Part shown: positions 52,571-60,618 of the stretch, piece after piece | How positions within the stretch are numbered: the first letter of the stretch is position 1 | How the letters are laid out: each line of letters starts with the position of its first letter | From: Pontibacter fetidus | GTDB taxonomy: Bacteria; Bacteroidota; Bacteroidia; Cytophagales; Hymenobacteraceae | DNA: 64,000 nucleotides | Direction of reading: 5' to 3' | Assembly (NCBI RefSeq): GCF_010119545.1 | Contig: NZ_JAAEAA010000005.1 | Location: 1 to 64,000, forward strand | The notes under the pieces: generated by a model | Databases searched by the model: none | Told to the model about the DNA's origin: nothing | What the model saw: only the letters and a program-made list of their open reading frames with translations | Position numbers and translations under genes: made by a program

Positions 52571-52607
52571 CCTCACCCCAGCCCTCTCCAAAAAACAGGA
52601 GAGGGAG
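52571..52607 (-). repeat. Hairpin-repeat module of composite repeat copy 2
   Basis: On the minus strand CCCTCTCCTGTTTTTTGGAG followed by AGGGCTGGGGTGAGG, the same module as at 58499-58533 and 171-194. It lies beyond the palindrome end of core copy 2, as in the other copies. Confidence 0.75.
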
Positions 52608-52660
52608 TTTAAGCCTTGCTATAATTTGATTTATAGTTTCATAGTTACAGACCACGAGGC

Positions 52661-52939
52661 GGACAGGTCGCGACCTGTCCCTACGAAAATACAACAACGA
52701 TCAATCTCGAAGCTTACTAGTTCAAACTAAAGATAAGCGGTCAATAGTAGAAAGATCGCAGTCTTTGGGTTGAGCGCCTTTGACTTGTTGCGGTGGCGTG
52801 AGCCAATCCGACGTAGGAGGATAGTAAGAAGGCAGCAGCGCGATGCCCTTGTCGAGGGCCCCTACCCCCAAGACGGGGCCTCGCGGCCGTGAGGGCACCA
52901 AAGCTATAGGTGAAACGATAGGTAACTAAAGCTCCCAGG
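52661..52939 (-). repeat. Composite repeat core element, copy 2
   Basis: A 279-bp inverted copy of the element at 19345-19600. It starts, in its own orientation, at CCTGGGAGCTTTA (52939) and ends at the perfect 20-nt palindrome GGACAGGTCGCGACCTGTCC (52661-52680). It shares GGCGCTCAACCCAAAGACTG, CATCGCGCTGCTGCC and CACCGCAACAAGTCAAAGG with copy 1, and has an insertion of about 20 bp near the GGGGCC segment. No conserved reading frame. Both ends lie in gene-free sequence between hscB and the ABM gene (52360-53096), which otherwise holds only repeat modules. Confidence 0.8.
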
Positions 52940-53008
52940 ATTACAGGTGATTTGAAACGAAGGCTTTTTTCAAGTTAGCAAGAACTTCAACTATAGGGCA
53001 AACAAGAT

Positions 53009-53037
53009 ATCTCGGCTGACACTTGGAATGACAAAAG
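53009..53037 (-). repeat. GTCATTCC..AGCCGAGAT module
   Basis: On the minus strand TTTTGTCATTCCAAGTGTCA followed by GCCGAGATA. A close copy (GTCATTCCGAGCGTTAGCCG followed by AGGGATCT) precedes core copy 3 at 58019-58046 at a similar distance, so the module belongs to the 5' flank of the composite repeat. Confidence 0.7.
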
Positions 53038-53096
53038 AGAAACTATAGAAAAGCAGACGCTAGCAGGAGCTGCGCACGCTGCTAGGTCTGTAAGTT

Positions 53097-53387
53097 TTAT
53101 ACTGCTACCTGCACATTAGACCAGGCCTGTGGCTTATCGGCGAAGAGTGCTTTAGTGGCTTTCCATACCTGCCCAAACAGTTCGGAGTCGCGGTAGTTGT
53201 TCAGGTGTACTTCCGAGTCCCATAAACTGTAGGTGCTGTATATATTCGGGTGGTTCAGGTCCTGCAAAAGCTCTACATGGTTACAGCCTTCAAATGCACG
53301 TATCTTTTCTTTAGAAGTACGGAAAATCTCCAGAAATTCCTCCGTTTTATCAGCCTGAAAGGTCATCCGGACGATGCGTATCAACAT
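53097..53387 (-). CDS. ABM-family monooxygenase-like protein
   Basis: A 96-residue dimeric alpha-beta barrel: MLIRIVRMTFQADKTEEFLEIF..REKIRAFEGCNHVELLQD is the antibiotic-biosynthesis-monooxygenase/quinol-monooxygenase fold (YgiN-like, also heme-degrading IsdG relatives). Substrate not assignable. Followed by a 14-bp inverted repeat and the SAM hydrolase gene. Confidence 0.85.
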   Translation of the reverse strand: MLIRIVRMTFQADKTEEFLEIFRTSKEKIRAFEGCNHVELLQDLNHPNIYSTYSLWDSEVHLNNYRDSELFGQVWKATKALFADKPQAWSNVQVAV

Positions 53388-53406
53388 AATTTTGAATAAT
53401 TGAATA

Positions 53407-53474
53407 TTGAATAACTGAATTAAGAAGTAAAGTTAGGTTTTATACCAGCCTTATTCAATCATTCAGTTATTCAA
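53407..53474. repeat. 14-bp perfect inverted repeat
   Basis: TTGAATAACTGAAT (53407-53420) and ATTCAGTTATTCAA (53461-53474) with 40 nt between, in the gap between two same-strand genes. AT-rich and surrounded by related GAATATTGAATAA units. Possible intercistronic hairpin. Confidence 0.6.
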
Positions 53475-53482
53475 CAATTAAT

Positions 53483-54259
53483 CTAACTCCCCGGGTAAAA
53501 ACGGACATCTATCTGCGAATCAAAGCCTAAACCGAGCAGCTCTGCCGCATGCCCTTTATTTATACCGATGCATAACTGGTTTTGCGAGTTAAAGATGCAG
53601 CAGCAATCGCCGTCGTCAACCTGGGTATAGTTGGGATGGATACGGCCAATCGTTTCGCGGCCAAAATGAATTGTAAAGGTTCTGCCATGCGCTATAGTAT
53701 CAACACTGTCCCGGGTTATGTTGGTTATCAGGTTTCCGTAGCGGTCAACGTGAATGACGTGGCCCATAATGGAGTGGTCGTTAAGGCGCAACTGGCGGTT
53801 AAGCAGCTGGCGAATTGTGGTAGTTCGCTCGCCCAGCACTTCAATATCGCCGCCTTTGGCCAGGTACAGTGCTGCTGGGGCAAGCAGGTCTTTTACCGGG
53901 AAAGGCAAATACGGGTCCTGCGCATTTAGTTCTACCACCAGTTCCGGTTGCCCGTCCGTTAGTAGCGAGAGCAGCCCGTTATCGGGTAGTAAAAAGTAAT
54001 GCCCCTTGTGGCGCGCCGCATGAAACCTGCCTGTTTTGCTGCCATGTGTATCTACGCCAACCAAATGTACAGTGCCTTCCGGAAAATCCTGGTAAACGGA
54101 GCCCAGTACATATTCGGCGTGTGCGATATTAAATGGCTCTATAGCATGTGTTATGTCAACAACCTTGCAGTCAGGGTCTTGTGAGAGTAATTTTGCTTTT
54201 ACCGCTGCCACGTAATGGTCGGTATATCCAAAATCAGATAGAAACGTAATTACAGCCAT
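53483..54259 (-). CDS. SAM hydrolase/SAM-dependent chlorinase-fluorinase family (DUF62)
   Basis: A 258-residue protein: ITFLSDFGYTDHYVAAVKA at the N-terminus carries the conserved SDFG and Asp/Tyr, with VVDITHAIEPFNIAHAEYVL and VGVDTHGS following. The family hydrolyses SAM to adenosine and methionine using hydroxide. Halogenating members carry an extra loop, which I cannot assess here. Cytoplasmic. Confidence 0.9.
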   Translation of the reverse strand: MAVITFLSDFGYTDHYVAAVKAKLLSQDPDCKVVDITHAIEPFNIAHAEYVLGSVYQDFPEGTVHLVGVDTHGSKTGRFHAARHKGHYFLLPDNGLLSLLTDGQPELVVELNAQDPYLPFPVKDLLAPAALYLAKGGDIEVLGERTTTIRQLLNRQLRLNDHSIMGHVIHVDRYGNLITNITRDSVDTIAHGRTFTIHFGRETIGRIHPNYTQVDDGDCCCIFNSQNQLCIGINKGHAAELLGLGFDSQIDVRFYPGS

Positions 54260-54356
54260 CTTTAGAACTATAATTTAGATAAATTTGTAAGTATATAAAC
54301 CAAATTTCTTTAAATTAAAGAAAATATTACCAACATTCTATATAAGAGCTAAACAT

Positions 54357-55394
54357 TTGGTAGAGAAAGTAATAACACTCGAAAATATTTCCCTGATCGA
54401 CTTTCTGGGAACCGAAAATCAGAATATTAAACAACTCGCTGCCGCATTTCCGAGCAGCAAAATCATATCAAGAGGTAACGAGATCAAAATACAGGGCCAG
54501 ACGCCTGAGATCACCAAAATACACGAAATACTTTCGTCGCTGATCGACCATTACCATAAGTTCGGGAAGATTACGCATAACAGCGTAAATAGATACCTTT
54601 CTGCGGATTCTTTTACCGACGAAGAAGTTATAGTTACATCGCCGGACGTGATCGTGTATGGCAGCAAGGGTGGCGTGATAAAAGCGCGCACGCCTAACCA
54701 GCAGCGACTGATTGATGCCGTAGAGAAAAACGACCTGACCTTTGCGCTGGGACCTGCCGGTACAGGTAAAACCTATGTGTCGGTGGCAATGGCCGTGCGT
54801 GCGCTTAAGAACAAGGAAGTGAAAAAGATCATCATCTCCAGACCAGTAGTTGAAGCCGGCGAGAGCCTTGGTTTTTTGCCGGGTGATATGAAGGAGAAAG
54901 TGGATCCGTATCTGCGCCCGATCTACGATGCCCTTGAAGACATGATACCTGTTGAAAAACTGAAGTATTACCAGGAAAACAAGATTATCGAGATTGCGCC
55001 GCTGGCTTACATGCGTGGCCGTACCCTGAACAATGCCTTTGTATTGCTGGATGAAGCCCAGAACACGACACCAGCGCAGATGAAAATGTTTTTGACCCGC
55101 ATGGGCCCGAACGCTAAAGTAATGGTAAACGGCGACTGGTCGCAGATTGACCTGCCACGTAACCAGCGCTCCGGTTTAATGGAAGCCCTAACCATATTGC
55201 GTGGCGTGAAAGGTATTGGCGTGGTGGAGATGAATGCCGATGATGTGGTGCGCCACAGACTGGTAAAAGACATTGTGAATGCCTATACCAAACTGGACGA
55301 AGAAAAACGTGCCAAGCGCGATGCTCAGGCCGAAGAAGACGAAAAGAACGGTGTGGAAACCAACAAACGTTTCAGAAGTAACGGCAGAGTATAG
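54357..55394 (+). CDS. phoH: PhoH-family ATPase
   Basis: A 345-residue PhoH/YbeZ-type protein, thought to act in RNA metabolism with YbeY. N-terminal KH-like part (about 1-100), then P-loop LGPAGTGKTYV (near 135), LLDEAQNTTPAQMK Walker B (near 228) and GDWSQIDLP (near 262). The start is TTG 54357, since homologs begin MVEK-like at this residue and no ATG is available upstream. Divergent from the SAM hydrolase gene. Confidence 0.92.
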   Translation: MVEKVITLENISLIDFLGTENQNIKQLAAAFPSSKIISRGNEIKIQGQTPEITKIHEILSSLIDHYHKFGKITHNSVNRYLSADSFTDEEVIVTSPDVIVYGSKGGVIKARTPNQQRLIDAVEKNDLTFALGPAGTGKTYVSVAMAVRALKNKEVKKIIISRPVVEAGESLGFLPGDMKEKVDPYLRPIYDALEDMIPVEKLKYYQENKIIEIAPLAYMRGRTLNNAFVLLDEAQNTTPAQMKMFLTRMGPNAKVMVNGDWSQIDLPRNQRSGLMEALTILRGVKGIGVVEMNADDVVRHRLVKDIVNAYTKLDEEKRAKRDAQAEEDEKNGVETNKRFRSNGRV

Positions 55395-55401
55395 TTTACC
55401 T

Positions 55402-55830
55402 ATGATACAGGTTATTAGAGTAGCGCAGGAGCAGGATCTGGACAAGGCTTTCCGGATACGGGAGCAGGTGTTTGTAGAAGAACAACAAGTACCACGCGAT
55501 GCTGAAAACGATGCTTTCGAAACTATAGCTAACCACTACCTGGCAACTTATGAAGGCGTACCATGCGGCGCAGCCCGTTGGCGCACTACCGATGATGGTG
55601 TAAAACTGGAGCGCTTTGCAGTGCTACCAGACTATAGAAACAAACAGGTGGGCGCAGAAGTGTTAAAGGCTGTTCTTAATGATGTGAAAGCCGAGCAAAA
55701 CGGCAAGAAAGTTTACCTGAATGCGCAGTTGCCGGCTGTTAACTTTTACAAACGAAATGGCTTTGTAACTGAAGGCGACATGTTTACAGAATGCGATATA
55801 CAACACTATAAAATGGTATTTGCCGGCTGA
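55402..55830 (+). CDS. GNAT family N-acetyltransferase
   Basis: A 142-residue GNAT with the FRIREQVFVEEQQVP start and GAARWRTTDDGVKLERFAVLPDYRNKQVGAEVLKA acetyl-CoA site (Gln/Val in place of the usual R-G-x-G). A longer ORF from 55279 overlaps phoH and is rejected. ATG 55402 lies 7 nt after phoH and TGATG links it to comEC. Confidence 0.88.
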   Translation: MIQVIRVAQEQDLDKAFRIREQVFVEEQQVPRDAENDAFETIANHYLATYEGVPCGAARWRTTDDGVKLERFAVLPDYRNKQVGAEVLKAVLNDVKAEQNGKKVYLNAQLPAVNFYKRNGFVTEGDMFTECDIQHYKMVFAG

Positions 55831-57947
55831 TGCTGCAATGGGCGCCATACCCGTTCCTGCGGATTGCGCTTAGCTTTATAGCGGGTATTTTACTATACAC
55901 AACTATAGGTGAAGATGTCAGGTTTGCCCCTGAGGTCTTCACCTTTTTTGTTGCTTTGTTTCTTGGGTTGTATGGCTATTCACGCATCTATAGGTCAGCT
56001 GAAGTGAATGCCTGGATGGGTATAGTTGGGTTGGTTTGTTTCGCGGCTGCCGGCTATTGGGTAACAGAACTTCGCACGCCGCACCTGCAGCAGGATCATC
56101 TCTCAAACCTGAAGGAAAAGCCAACTTACTATACTGGTGTAGTTAATGATTACGTCATTCAGAAGCCCGGTTATCAGCGAACTATACTTGCAGTTGATAA
56201 GGTGTTGGTGAATGGAAAGTGGCAGCCCGCAAGTGGGCAGGTGCAGGTTACGGTGCCGCACGACACCCCTGAAGATTATACATTTACCTATGGCGATAAA
56301 TTGCTTATAAAAGGTTCTCCGCTACCCGTTGGCGGACCGCTTAACCCAGAGCAATTCAACTATAAAGAATACCTGCAACAAAAAGGAGTTTATCATAAGC
56401 AGAATCTGCAGACCAACCAGTTTGCACTGCTCGGAAACGCGCCACCCAATTACCTGCTATATGTAAGTATAAAAATGCGCCGTTACTTCGAGGAGGTGAT
56501 CAAGCAGAACGTGCCAGCCAAACGGGAATACGGCATTGCTACAGCGCTTATACTGGGTGTAAAAGACGACCTGGATAACGCCATCCGGGATAGTTATGCC
56601 GCTACCGGCACCATGCATGTGCTGGCAGTTTCGGGGATGCATGTGGGCCTGATATTCGGCGTATTTCTGCTACTGTTTAAAAACACAAACCTGAATAAAA
56701 GCCAGCGGTTGCTTTTTGTATTGCTGGTGCTGGGTTTGCTATGGCTCTATGCTTTCCTGACGGGGTTATCGCCATCGGTGCTGCGCGCCGTGGTAATGTT
56801 TAGCCTAGTAATGTTGGCGATGGTGCTGAGCAAACGGCATAACATTTATAATACCTTGGCCATTACGGCATTCCTGCTTCTGTTTTATGACCCTTACCTG
56901 CTTTTCGATGTAGGTTTCCAGTTGTCGTTCCTGGCGGTGTTAGGTATTGTAGCAATCCAACCCGGTATTTATGGTTTGCTTAATGTAACGCCCTGGCTCC
57001 CGGACAAAGTATGGGAACTGTTTTCGATTGCGGTGGCAGCCCAGCTCATAACCTTGCCGTTGGGTATCTACTATTTTCATCAGTTTCCCGTGTATTTCTG
57101 GCTAGCCAATATTGTGGTAGTGCCGCTTTCTACATTGGTTTTGTATGCAGGGTTGGCGGCATTGGCATTCAGTTGGGTGCCTTTACTTTCAGATGCATTA
57201 TTTGCTCTCCATTTCGGGCTTATCTGGGTGATGAACGAGTTTAACCTGCTGCTCACCAATTTGCCAAATGCACTCATTAATGGGCTGGATATTACAGCGC
57301 TGCAGTCGTGGTTGCTCTATGCAATACTCGGGCTTTTGGTCTTGTTTATAGTTCAGAAGCGATTGCTTTACCTGGCAATAGCCGTAGCTATCGTTGGTGT
57401 TATTTCGGTGCAGCAAATTCTGGAAACGATAGACCAGCAAAACCAAAAGTTGATGGCAATTTATAGTTTGCGCGGCAGCACCGCACTTGGCTTTATCGAA
57501 AAACAGGAAGCTACACTTGTAACCGACAGCACGCTGCTGAACGACCGGCAAAACTATACTTTCAATATTCAGGCGCACCTATGGGAGCTAGGTGTTACAG
57601 AACCTGTATTCAGTGTAGTTGGAAAAAATCCTTCAAAACTTGCCAGTGTTCTCTCCCAAACTCTGCCCGACGGAAATGAACTACTTGTCTGGAAGCGAAA
57701 GAAAATACTCCTGGTCCGGAAACCGCTGAAGTTACAGCCTGTGGCAGATCTGACATTTGACTATATTATACTGATGCAAAATGTAAGGTTAAAGCCTGAA
57801 ACTTTAAAGCCGTTTAAGTTTAAAACGATAATGCTGGATGGCAGCAATAAGCCCTGGTACATATTCCGGATGAAGTCAGAACTGGCAAAGTATAAATTCC
57901 CGGTTTATGATGTAACTATGCAGGGAGCATTAGTGCAGGAATTATAG
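55830..57947 (+). CDS. comEC: ComEC/Rec2-family DNA uptake channel protein
   Basis: A 705-residue membrane protein: N-terminal helices, a DUF4131 periplasmic domain (about 30-200), then the competence domain with MHVLAVSGMHVGLI (about 260-273) and GLSPSVLRAVVMF, ending in a soluble tail (about 545-705). The tail is short and lacks the HxHxDH metal-site motif of the lactamase domain of full-length ComEC, which is usual for Bacteroidota. It would transport single-stranded DNA. Overlaps the GNAT gene by 1 nt. Confidence 0.93.
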   Translation: MLQWAPYPFLRIALSFIAGILLYTTIGEDVRFAPEVFTFFVALFLGLYGYSRIYRSAEVNAWMGIVGLVCFAAAGYWVTELRTPHLQQDHLSNLKEKPTYYTGVVNDYVIQKPGYQRTILAVDKVLVNGKWQPASGQVQVTVPHDTPEDYTFTYGDKLLIKGSPLPVGGPLNPEQFNYKEYLQQKGVYHKQNLQTNQFALLGNAPPNYLLYVSIKMRRYFEEVIKQNVPAKREYGIATALILGVKDDLDNAIRDSYAATGTMHVLAVSGMHVGLIFGVFLLLFKNTNLNKSQRLLFVLLVLGLLWLYAFLTGLSPSVLRAVVMFSLVMLAMVLSKRHNIYNTLAITAFLLLFYDPYLLFDVGFQLSFLAVLGIVAIQPGIYGLLNVTPWLPDKVWELFSIAVAAQLITLPLGIYYFHQFPVYFWLANIVVVPLSTLVLYAGLAALAFSWVPLLSDALFALHFGLIWVMNEFNLLLTNLPNALINGLDITALQSWLLYAILGLLVLFIVQKRLLYLAIAVAIVGVISVQQILETIDQQNQKLMAIYSLRGSTALGFIEKQEATLVTDSTLLNDRQNYTFNIQAHLWELGVTEPVFSVVGKNPSKLASVLSQTLPDGNELLVWKRKKILLVRKPLKLQPVADLTFDYIILMQNVRLKPETLKPFKFKTIMLDGSNKPWYIFRMKSELAKYKFPVYDVTMQGALVQEL

Positions 57948-57955
57948 TTCCTTAT

Positions 57956-58046
57956 TTGTCATTTCGAACAATGTGAGAAATCTGGGTTCTATAGTTAAAT
58001 TCTATTTTTTTCACTTTTGTCATTCCGAGCGTTAGCCGAGGGATCT
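57956..58046 (+). repeat. GTCATTTCG / GTCATTCCGAGC modules upstream of core copy 3
   Basis: TTTGTCATTTCGAACAATGT followed by GAGAAATCTGG (57956-57986) and GTCATTCCGAGCGTTAGCCG followed by AGGGATCT (58019-58046). The second is a near match to the module at 53009-53037. They follow the comEC stop directly and could serve as its 3' end. Confidence 0.7.
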
Positions 58047-58112
58047 TATATGCCCTATAGTTAACTTTGCCTACTGTTGGAAACAAGCCGTTGTTCTATA
58101 GTCTCTTTCAAT

Positions 58113-58366
58113 CCTGGGAGCTTTACTTACCCATCGTTTCAATTCAAACTTGGCTCCCTCACGGCCGGGAGGCCTCGTCTTCGGGCATCGCGCTGCTTTC
58201 GCTTCCTTTGCTCGTTCCTCGCAATGCCTTCGGCACCGGAACCTCTCGAGGCGCTCAACCCAAAGACTGTGATCTTTCTCATAGCCACTGCTTGGTTATA
58301 GTTTGAACTGTCAGCTTCGAAATTTATCGTGGTTGTATTCCCGTAGGGACAGGTCGCGACCTGTCC
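58113..58366 (+). repeat. Composite repeat core element, copy 3
   Basis: A 254-bp relative of the element at 19345. Shared blocks: CCTGGGAGCTTTA, TTTCAAT..CTTGGCTCCCTCACGG, GGGCATCGCGCTGCT, GGCGCTCAACCCAAAGACTG, ATCTTTCT, TCGTG.TTGTATTCCC, and the 20-nt palindrome GGACAGGTCGCGACCTGTCC (58347-58366). The middle part (TCGCTTCCTTTGCTCG..CCTCTCGAGG) has diverged from copies 1 and 2 but retains hairpins (GCCTTCGGC, CCTCTCGAGG). Confidence 0.8.
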
Positions 58367-58421
58367 GTGCTATGTCTGTAACTATAGGCCGATGTAGCAA
58401 ACTATAGCATAAGCCGAAAAG

Positions 58422-58640
58422 TCCCCCTTGGAAGGGGGCAGGGGGATGACAATCAGCAATTATAGAACTATAAATTCAACTATAGCAAAGGCCAAAAACC
58501 TCCTCTCCTGTGAGAAGAGGGCTGGGGTGAGGTGAAATGCCAACTATACATACAACTATAGTCATAGCCTCAAATCCCTTTTTAAAAGACGCACAGGCAA
58601 ATGTCTCTTATACCCTCGCAAAAGATCCTTTCAGGAAGAC
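58422..58640 (+). repeat. Hairpin-repeat modules following core copy 3
   Basis: Same order as after copy 1: GTCCCCCTTGGAAGGGGG followed by CAGGGGGATGAC (58421-58450), CCTCTCCTGTGAGAAGAGGG followed by CTGGGGTGAGGTG (58502-58534) and CCCTCGCAAAAGATCCTTTC followed by AGGAAGAC (58613-58640), with AACTATA sites in between. From here to 58749 I see no gene. Confidence 0.8.
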
Positions 58641-58749
58641 AAAAAGGGAAAGTAGAACGTAAAATGGATCCGTCGCATAGTAAATTCTATACTTGTTTCG
58701 GGAGAGCCGCTACGGATGGTTAAACTAATAGTGACTATACTTTGAAACT

Positions 58750-58782
58750 AAAAAATGCCGCTCTATAGTTGGAGCGGCATTT
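58750..58782 (-). terminator. Terminator of the helicase gene
   Basis: On the minus strand AATGCCGCTC-CAACTATA-GAGCGGCATT and then TTTTAG, 10-bp stem. The loop plus closing base reads CAACTATAG, an instance of the iterated motif. Confidence 0.88.
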
Positions 58783-58786
58783 ACAG

Positions 58787-60214
58787 TTATTCGGTAGGGG
58801 TAGTTGGTGGTGTTGCGGCGTTGCCGGCAGGTCCACGTTTGCCCTTGTTTCGGTTGCGGGGCTTAAAAGGTTTTATAGGCCTGTCGTTTCCAGTTGGCTG
58901 TGTTACAGGTGTAGCACCAGTTTCGCCGGTAGTAGCTTTTTGCTCAGGCCGAGGGCCTCTTTCATTCTTGTTTCGGTTGCGGTTTCCGCCTCTGTTTCTG
59001 TCATTAGAACGGTTTTTGTTTCCCTGTCCCGGGCGGTTGCCACCATGCGGGCGTTCCGGTTTTTTAGTTGGGTCGTAAGTGGGGCCAGGTCCAAAGTCTT
59101 CCGGTAATGGCAGCTTCGGAATTTCGCGCTCAATCAGTTGCTCTACTTTGCGCACCCGGTACATGTCCTTTTCGTTCACAAACGTTATAGCCATGCCCGT
59201 TGAGGCAGCGCGCGCAGTACGGCCCACGCGGTGTACATAGTCTTCGGCATCCTGCGGCATATCAAAGTTAAGCACGTGGCTCAGGTTGTCAATATCAATC
59301 CCGCGCGAAAGAATATCGGTACCAACCAGCACCTGGTATCTCTTGTTCTTAAAATCACGCAGGGCAGCTTCACGCTCATCCTGGGTCATATCAGACTGTA
59401 TGCCTTCAGCCTCAAATCCCATTTTGCGCAACGACCTTACAATCTGGGCTACATTAGACTTGCGCGATGTAAATATAATCATGTTCTGTACCTCCAATTC
59501 ACGCAGCACATACTCCAACAGGGGTAGTTTCTGGTTGTCAAAAGTGAGGTACATGCGCTGGTCAATTTTTTCGGCAGGTTTCGAAACGGCCAGGTTTATT
59601 TCCTCTGGTTTGTTCAGTATCTGCTGTGCCAGGTCGCGTATCTTTTTGGGCATAGTAGCCGAAAAAAGCAAGGTCTGGCGGTTAGTTGGCAACTGGCGCA
59701 CAATCTTCAGGATATCATCCATAAAGCCCATGTCCAGCATTTTATCGGCTTCGTCAAGCACCAGGTAATTCAGTTGGTCCAGCTTTACATAGCCCAACGC
59801 CATATGCGACATCAGTCGGCCGGGCGTGGCAATAATAATATCGGCGCCGCTGGTTAGGGCGCGTTTTTGCTGGTCCCATTCGCCGCCTTTGTTACCACCA
59901 TAAATAGCAATAGAGCTAACCGGGGCAAAATAACCAAGGCCTTCTACCTGCTCGTCAATCTGTTTGGCAAGTTCGCGGGTAGGCACAAGTATAAGGGTGC
60001 TGGTGTGCGAGGCATCAGCATGAGATATTCTGTCGATGAGGGGAAGGAGGTAGGCTGCTGTTTTGCCGGTGCCGGTTTGGGCGCAGGCAATCAGGTCCTT
60101 GTTCTCTAAAATAAGCGGTATCGCCTGTTGTTGTATTGGAGTAGGGGAGTTGTAACCCATTGACTCTATACCAGTGACAACGTCTTCGTGTAAATTAAAT
60201 GAATGAAAATTCAA
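58787..60214 (-). CDS. DEAD-box RNA helicase (RhlE-like)
   Basis: A 475-residue ATP-dependent RNA helicase. Q motif and AQTGTGKTAAYLLP (near 42), PTRELA (near 81), DEADKMLDMGF (near 155), SATMP (near 185), HVLNFDMPQDAEDYVHRVGRTAR (near 320-345), then a basic Asn/Arg/Gly/Pro-rich tail (about 380-475). RhlE-type helicases help ribosome assembly and cold growth. The start is TTG 60214 (MNFHSFNLHEDV), the position where homologs begin. The gene has no AACTATA/TATAGTT site. Confidence 0.93.
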   Translation of the reverse strand: MNFHSFNLHEDVVTGIESMGYNSPTPIQQQAIPLILENKDLIACAQTGTGKTAAYLLPLIDRISHADASHTSTLILVPTRELAKQIDEQVEGLGYFAPVSSIAIYGGNKGGEWDQQKRALTSGADIIIATPGRLMSHMALGYVKLDQLNYLVLDEADKMLDMGFMDDILKIVRQLPTNRQTLLFSATMPKKIRDLAQQILNKPEEINLAVSKPAEKIDQRMYLTFDNQKLPLLEYVLRELEVQNMIIFTSRKSNVAQIVRSLRKMGFEAEGIQSDMTQDEREAALRDFKNKRYQVLVGTDILSRGIDIDNLSHVLNFDMPQDAEDYVHRVGRTARAASTGMAITFVNEKDMYRVRKVEQLIEREIPKLPLPEDFGPGPTYDPTKKPERPHGGNRPGQGNKNRSNDRNRGGNRNRNKNERGPRPEQKATTGETGATPVTQPTGNDRPIKPFKPRNRNKGKRGPAGNAATPPTTPTE

Positions 60215-60618
60215 TGTTATAGTTTTTATATACGAACTGTAAAGTAGCTGCTTACCTAAAGGTTTGGCAGGGCTATGGTAAAGATAAAATAATTTAACAT
60301 CATTTCTATATTTATGCAGCAGGCACAGAAGCTAATAGTGATTTAATATAGTGCTTAAAAAATAATAAATTGCATTAAATTATATATAATGCAAAATATA
60401 TAAATGCCTGAATATAGTATTAGATGAAGGTTTTGGATTGGAAATTGAATAAATTTTGATGTAAAATGTAATATATAGGTTTGTTTGTATATTTATGTAT
60501 CGAGGTGTTTATATGAAAAGTCATATTTTGTTGTAACATTTGGAATAGCCTGGCGTAAGATGAAATTGTAGAAACTACTACACAAATCCAGACTTCTTTT
60601 ACTGTTTCAATATTTAAT
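60215..60618. other. AT-rich intergenic stretch upstream of the helicase gene
   Basis: About 400 bp, very AT-rich (runs such as ATTAAATTATATATAATGCAA near 60375-60400), between the helicase and a possible small gene. On the minus strand TATCTTTACC near 60275-60284 is one base off the -7 consensus and would give the helicase mRNA a leader of about 60 nt. I see no ORF or known RNA. Confidence 0.5.

Noticed and set aside
52428-52697. 89-codon minus-strand frame in the second repeat region
   Set aside because: Consists of repeat modules (GEGWGEVKLP from the CTGGGG module). No support as a gene.
55279-55401. Upstream extension of the GNAT gene into phoH
   Set aside because: The first 41 codons overlap phoH in another frame and do not resemble a GNAT N-terminus. 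ATG 55402 fits homologs and spacing.
55830-57947. ComEC next to a composite repeat as evidence for an uptake-sequence system
   Set aside because: ComEC is present in most genomes and one gene nearby does not show linkage. Kept only as a hypothesis for the iterated motif.
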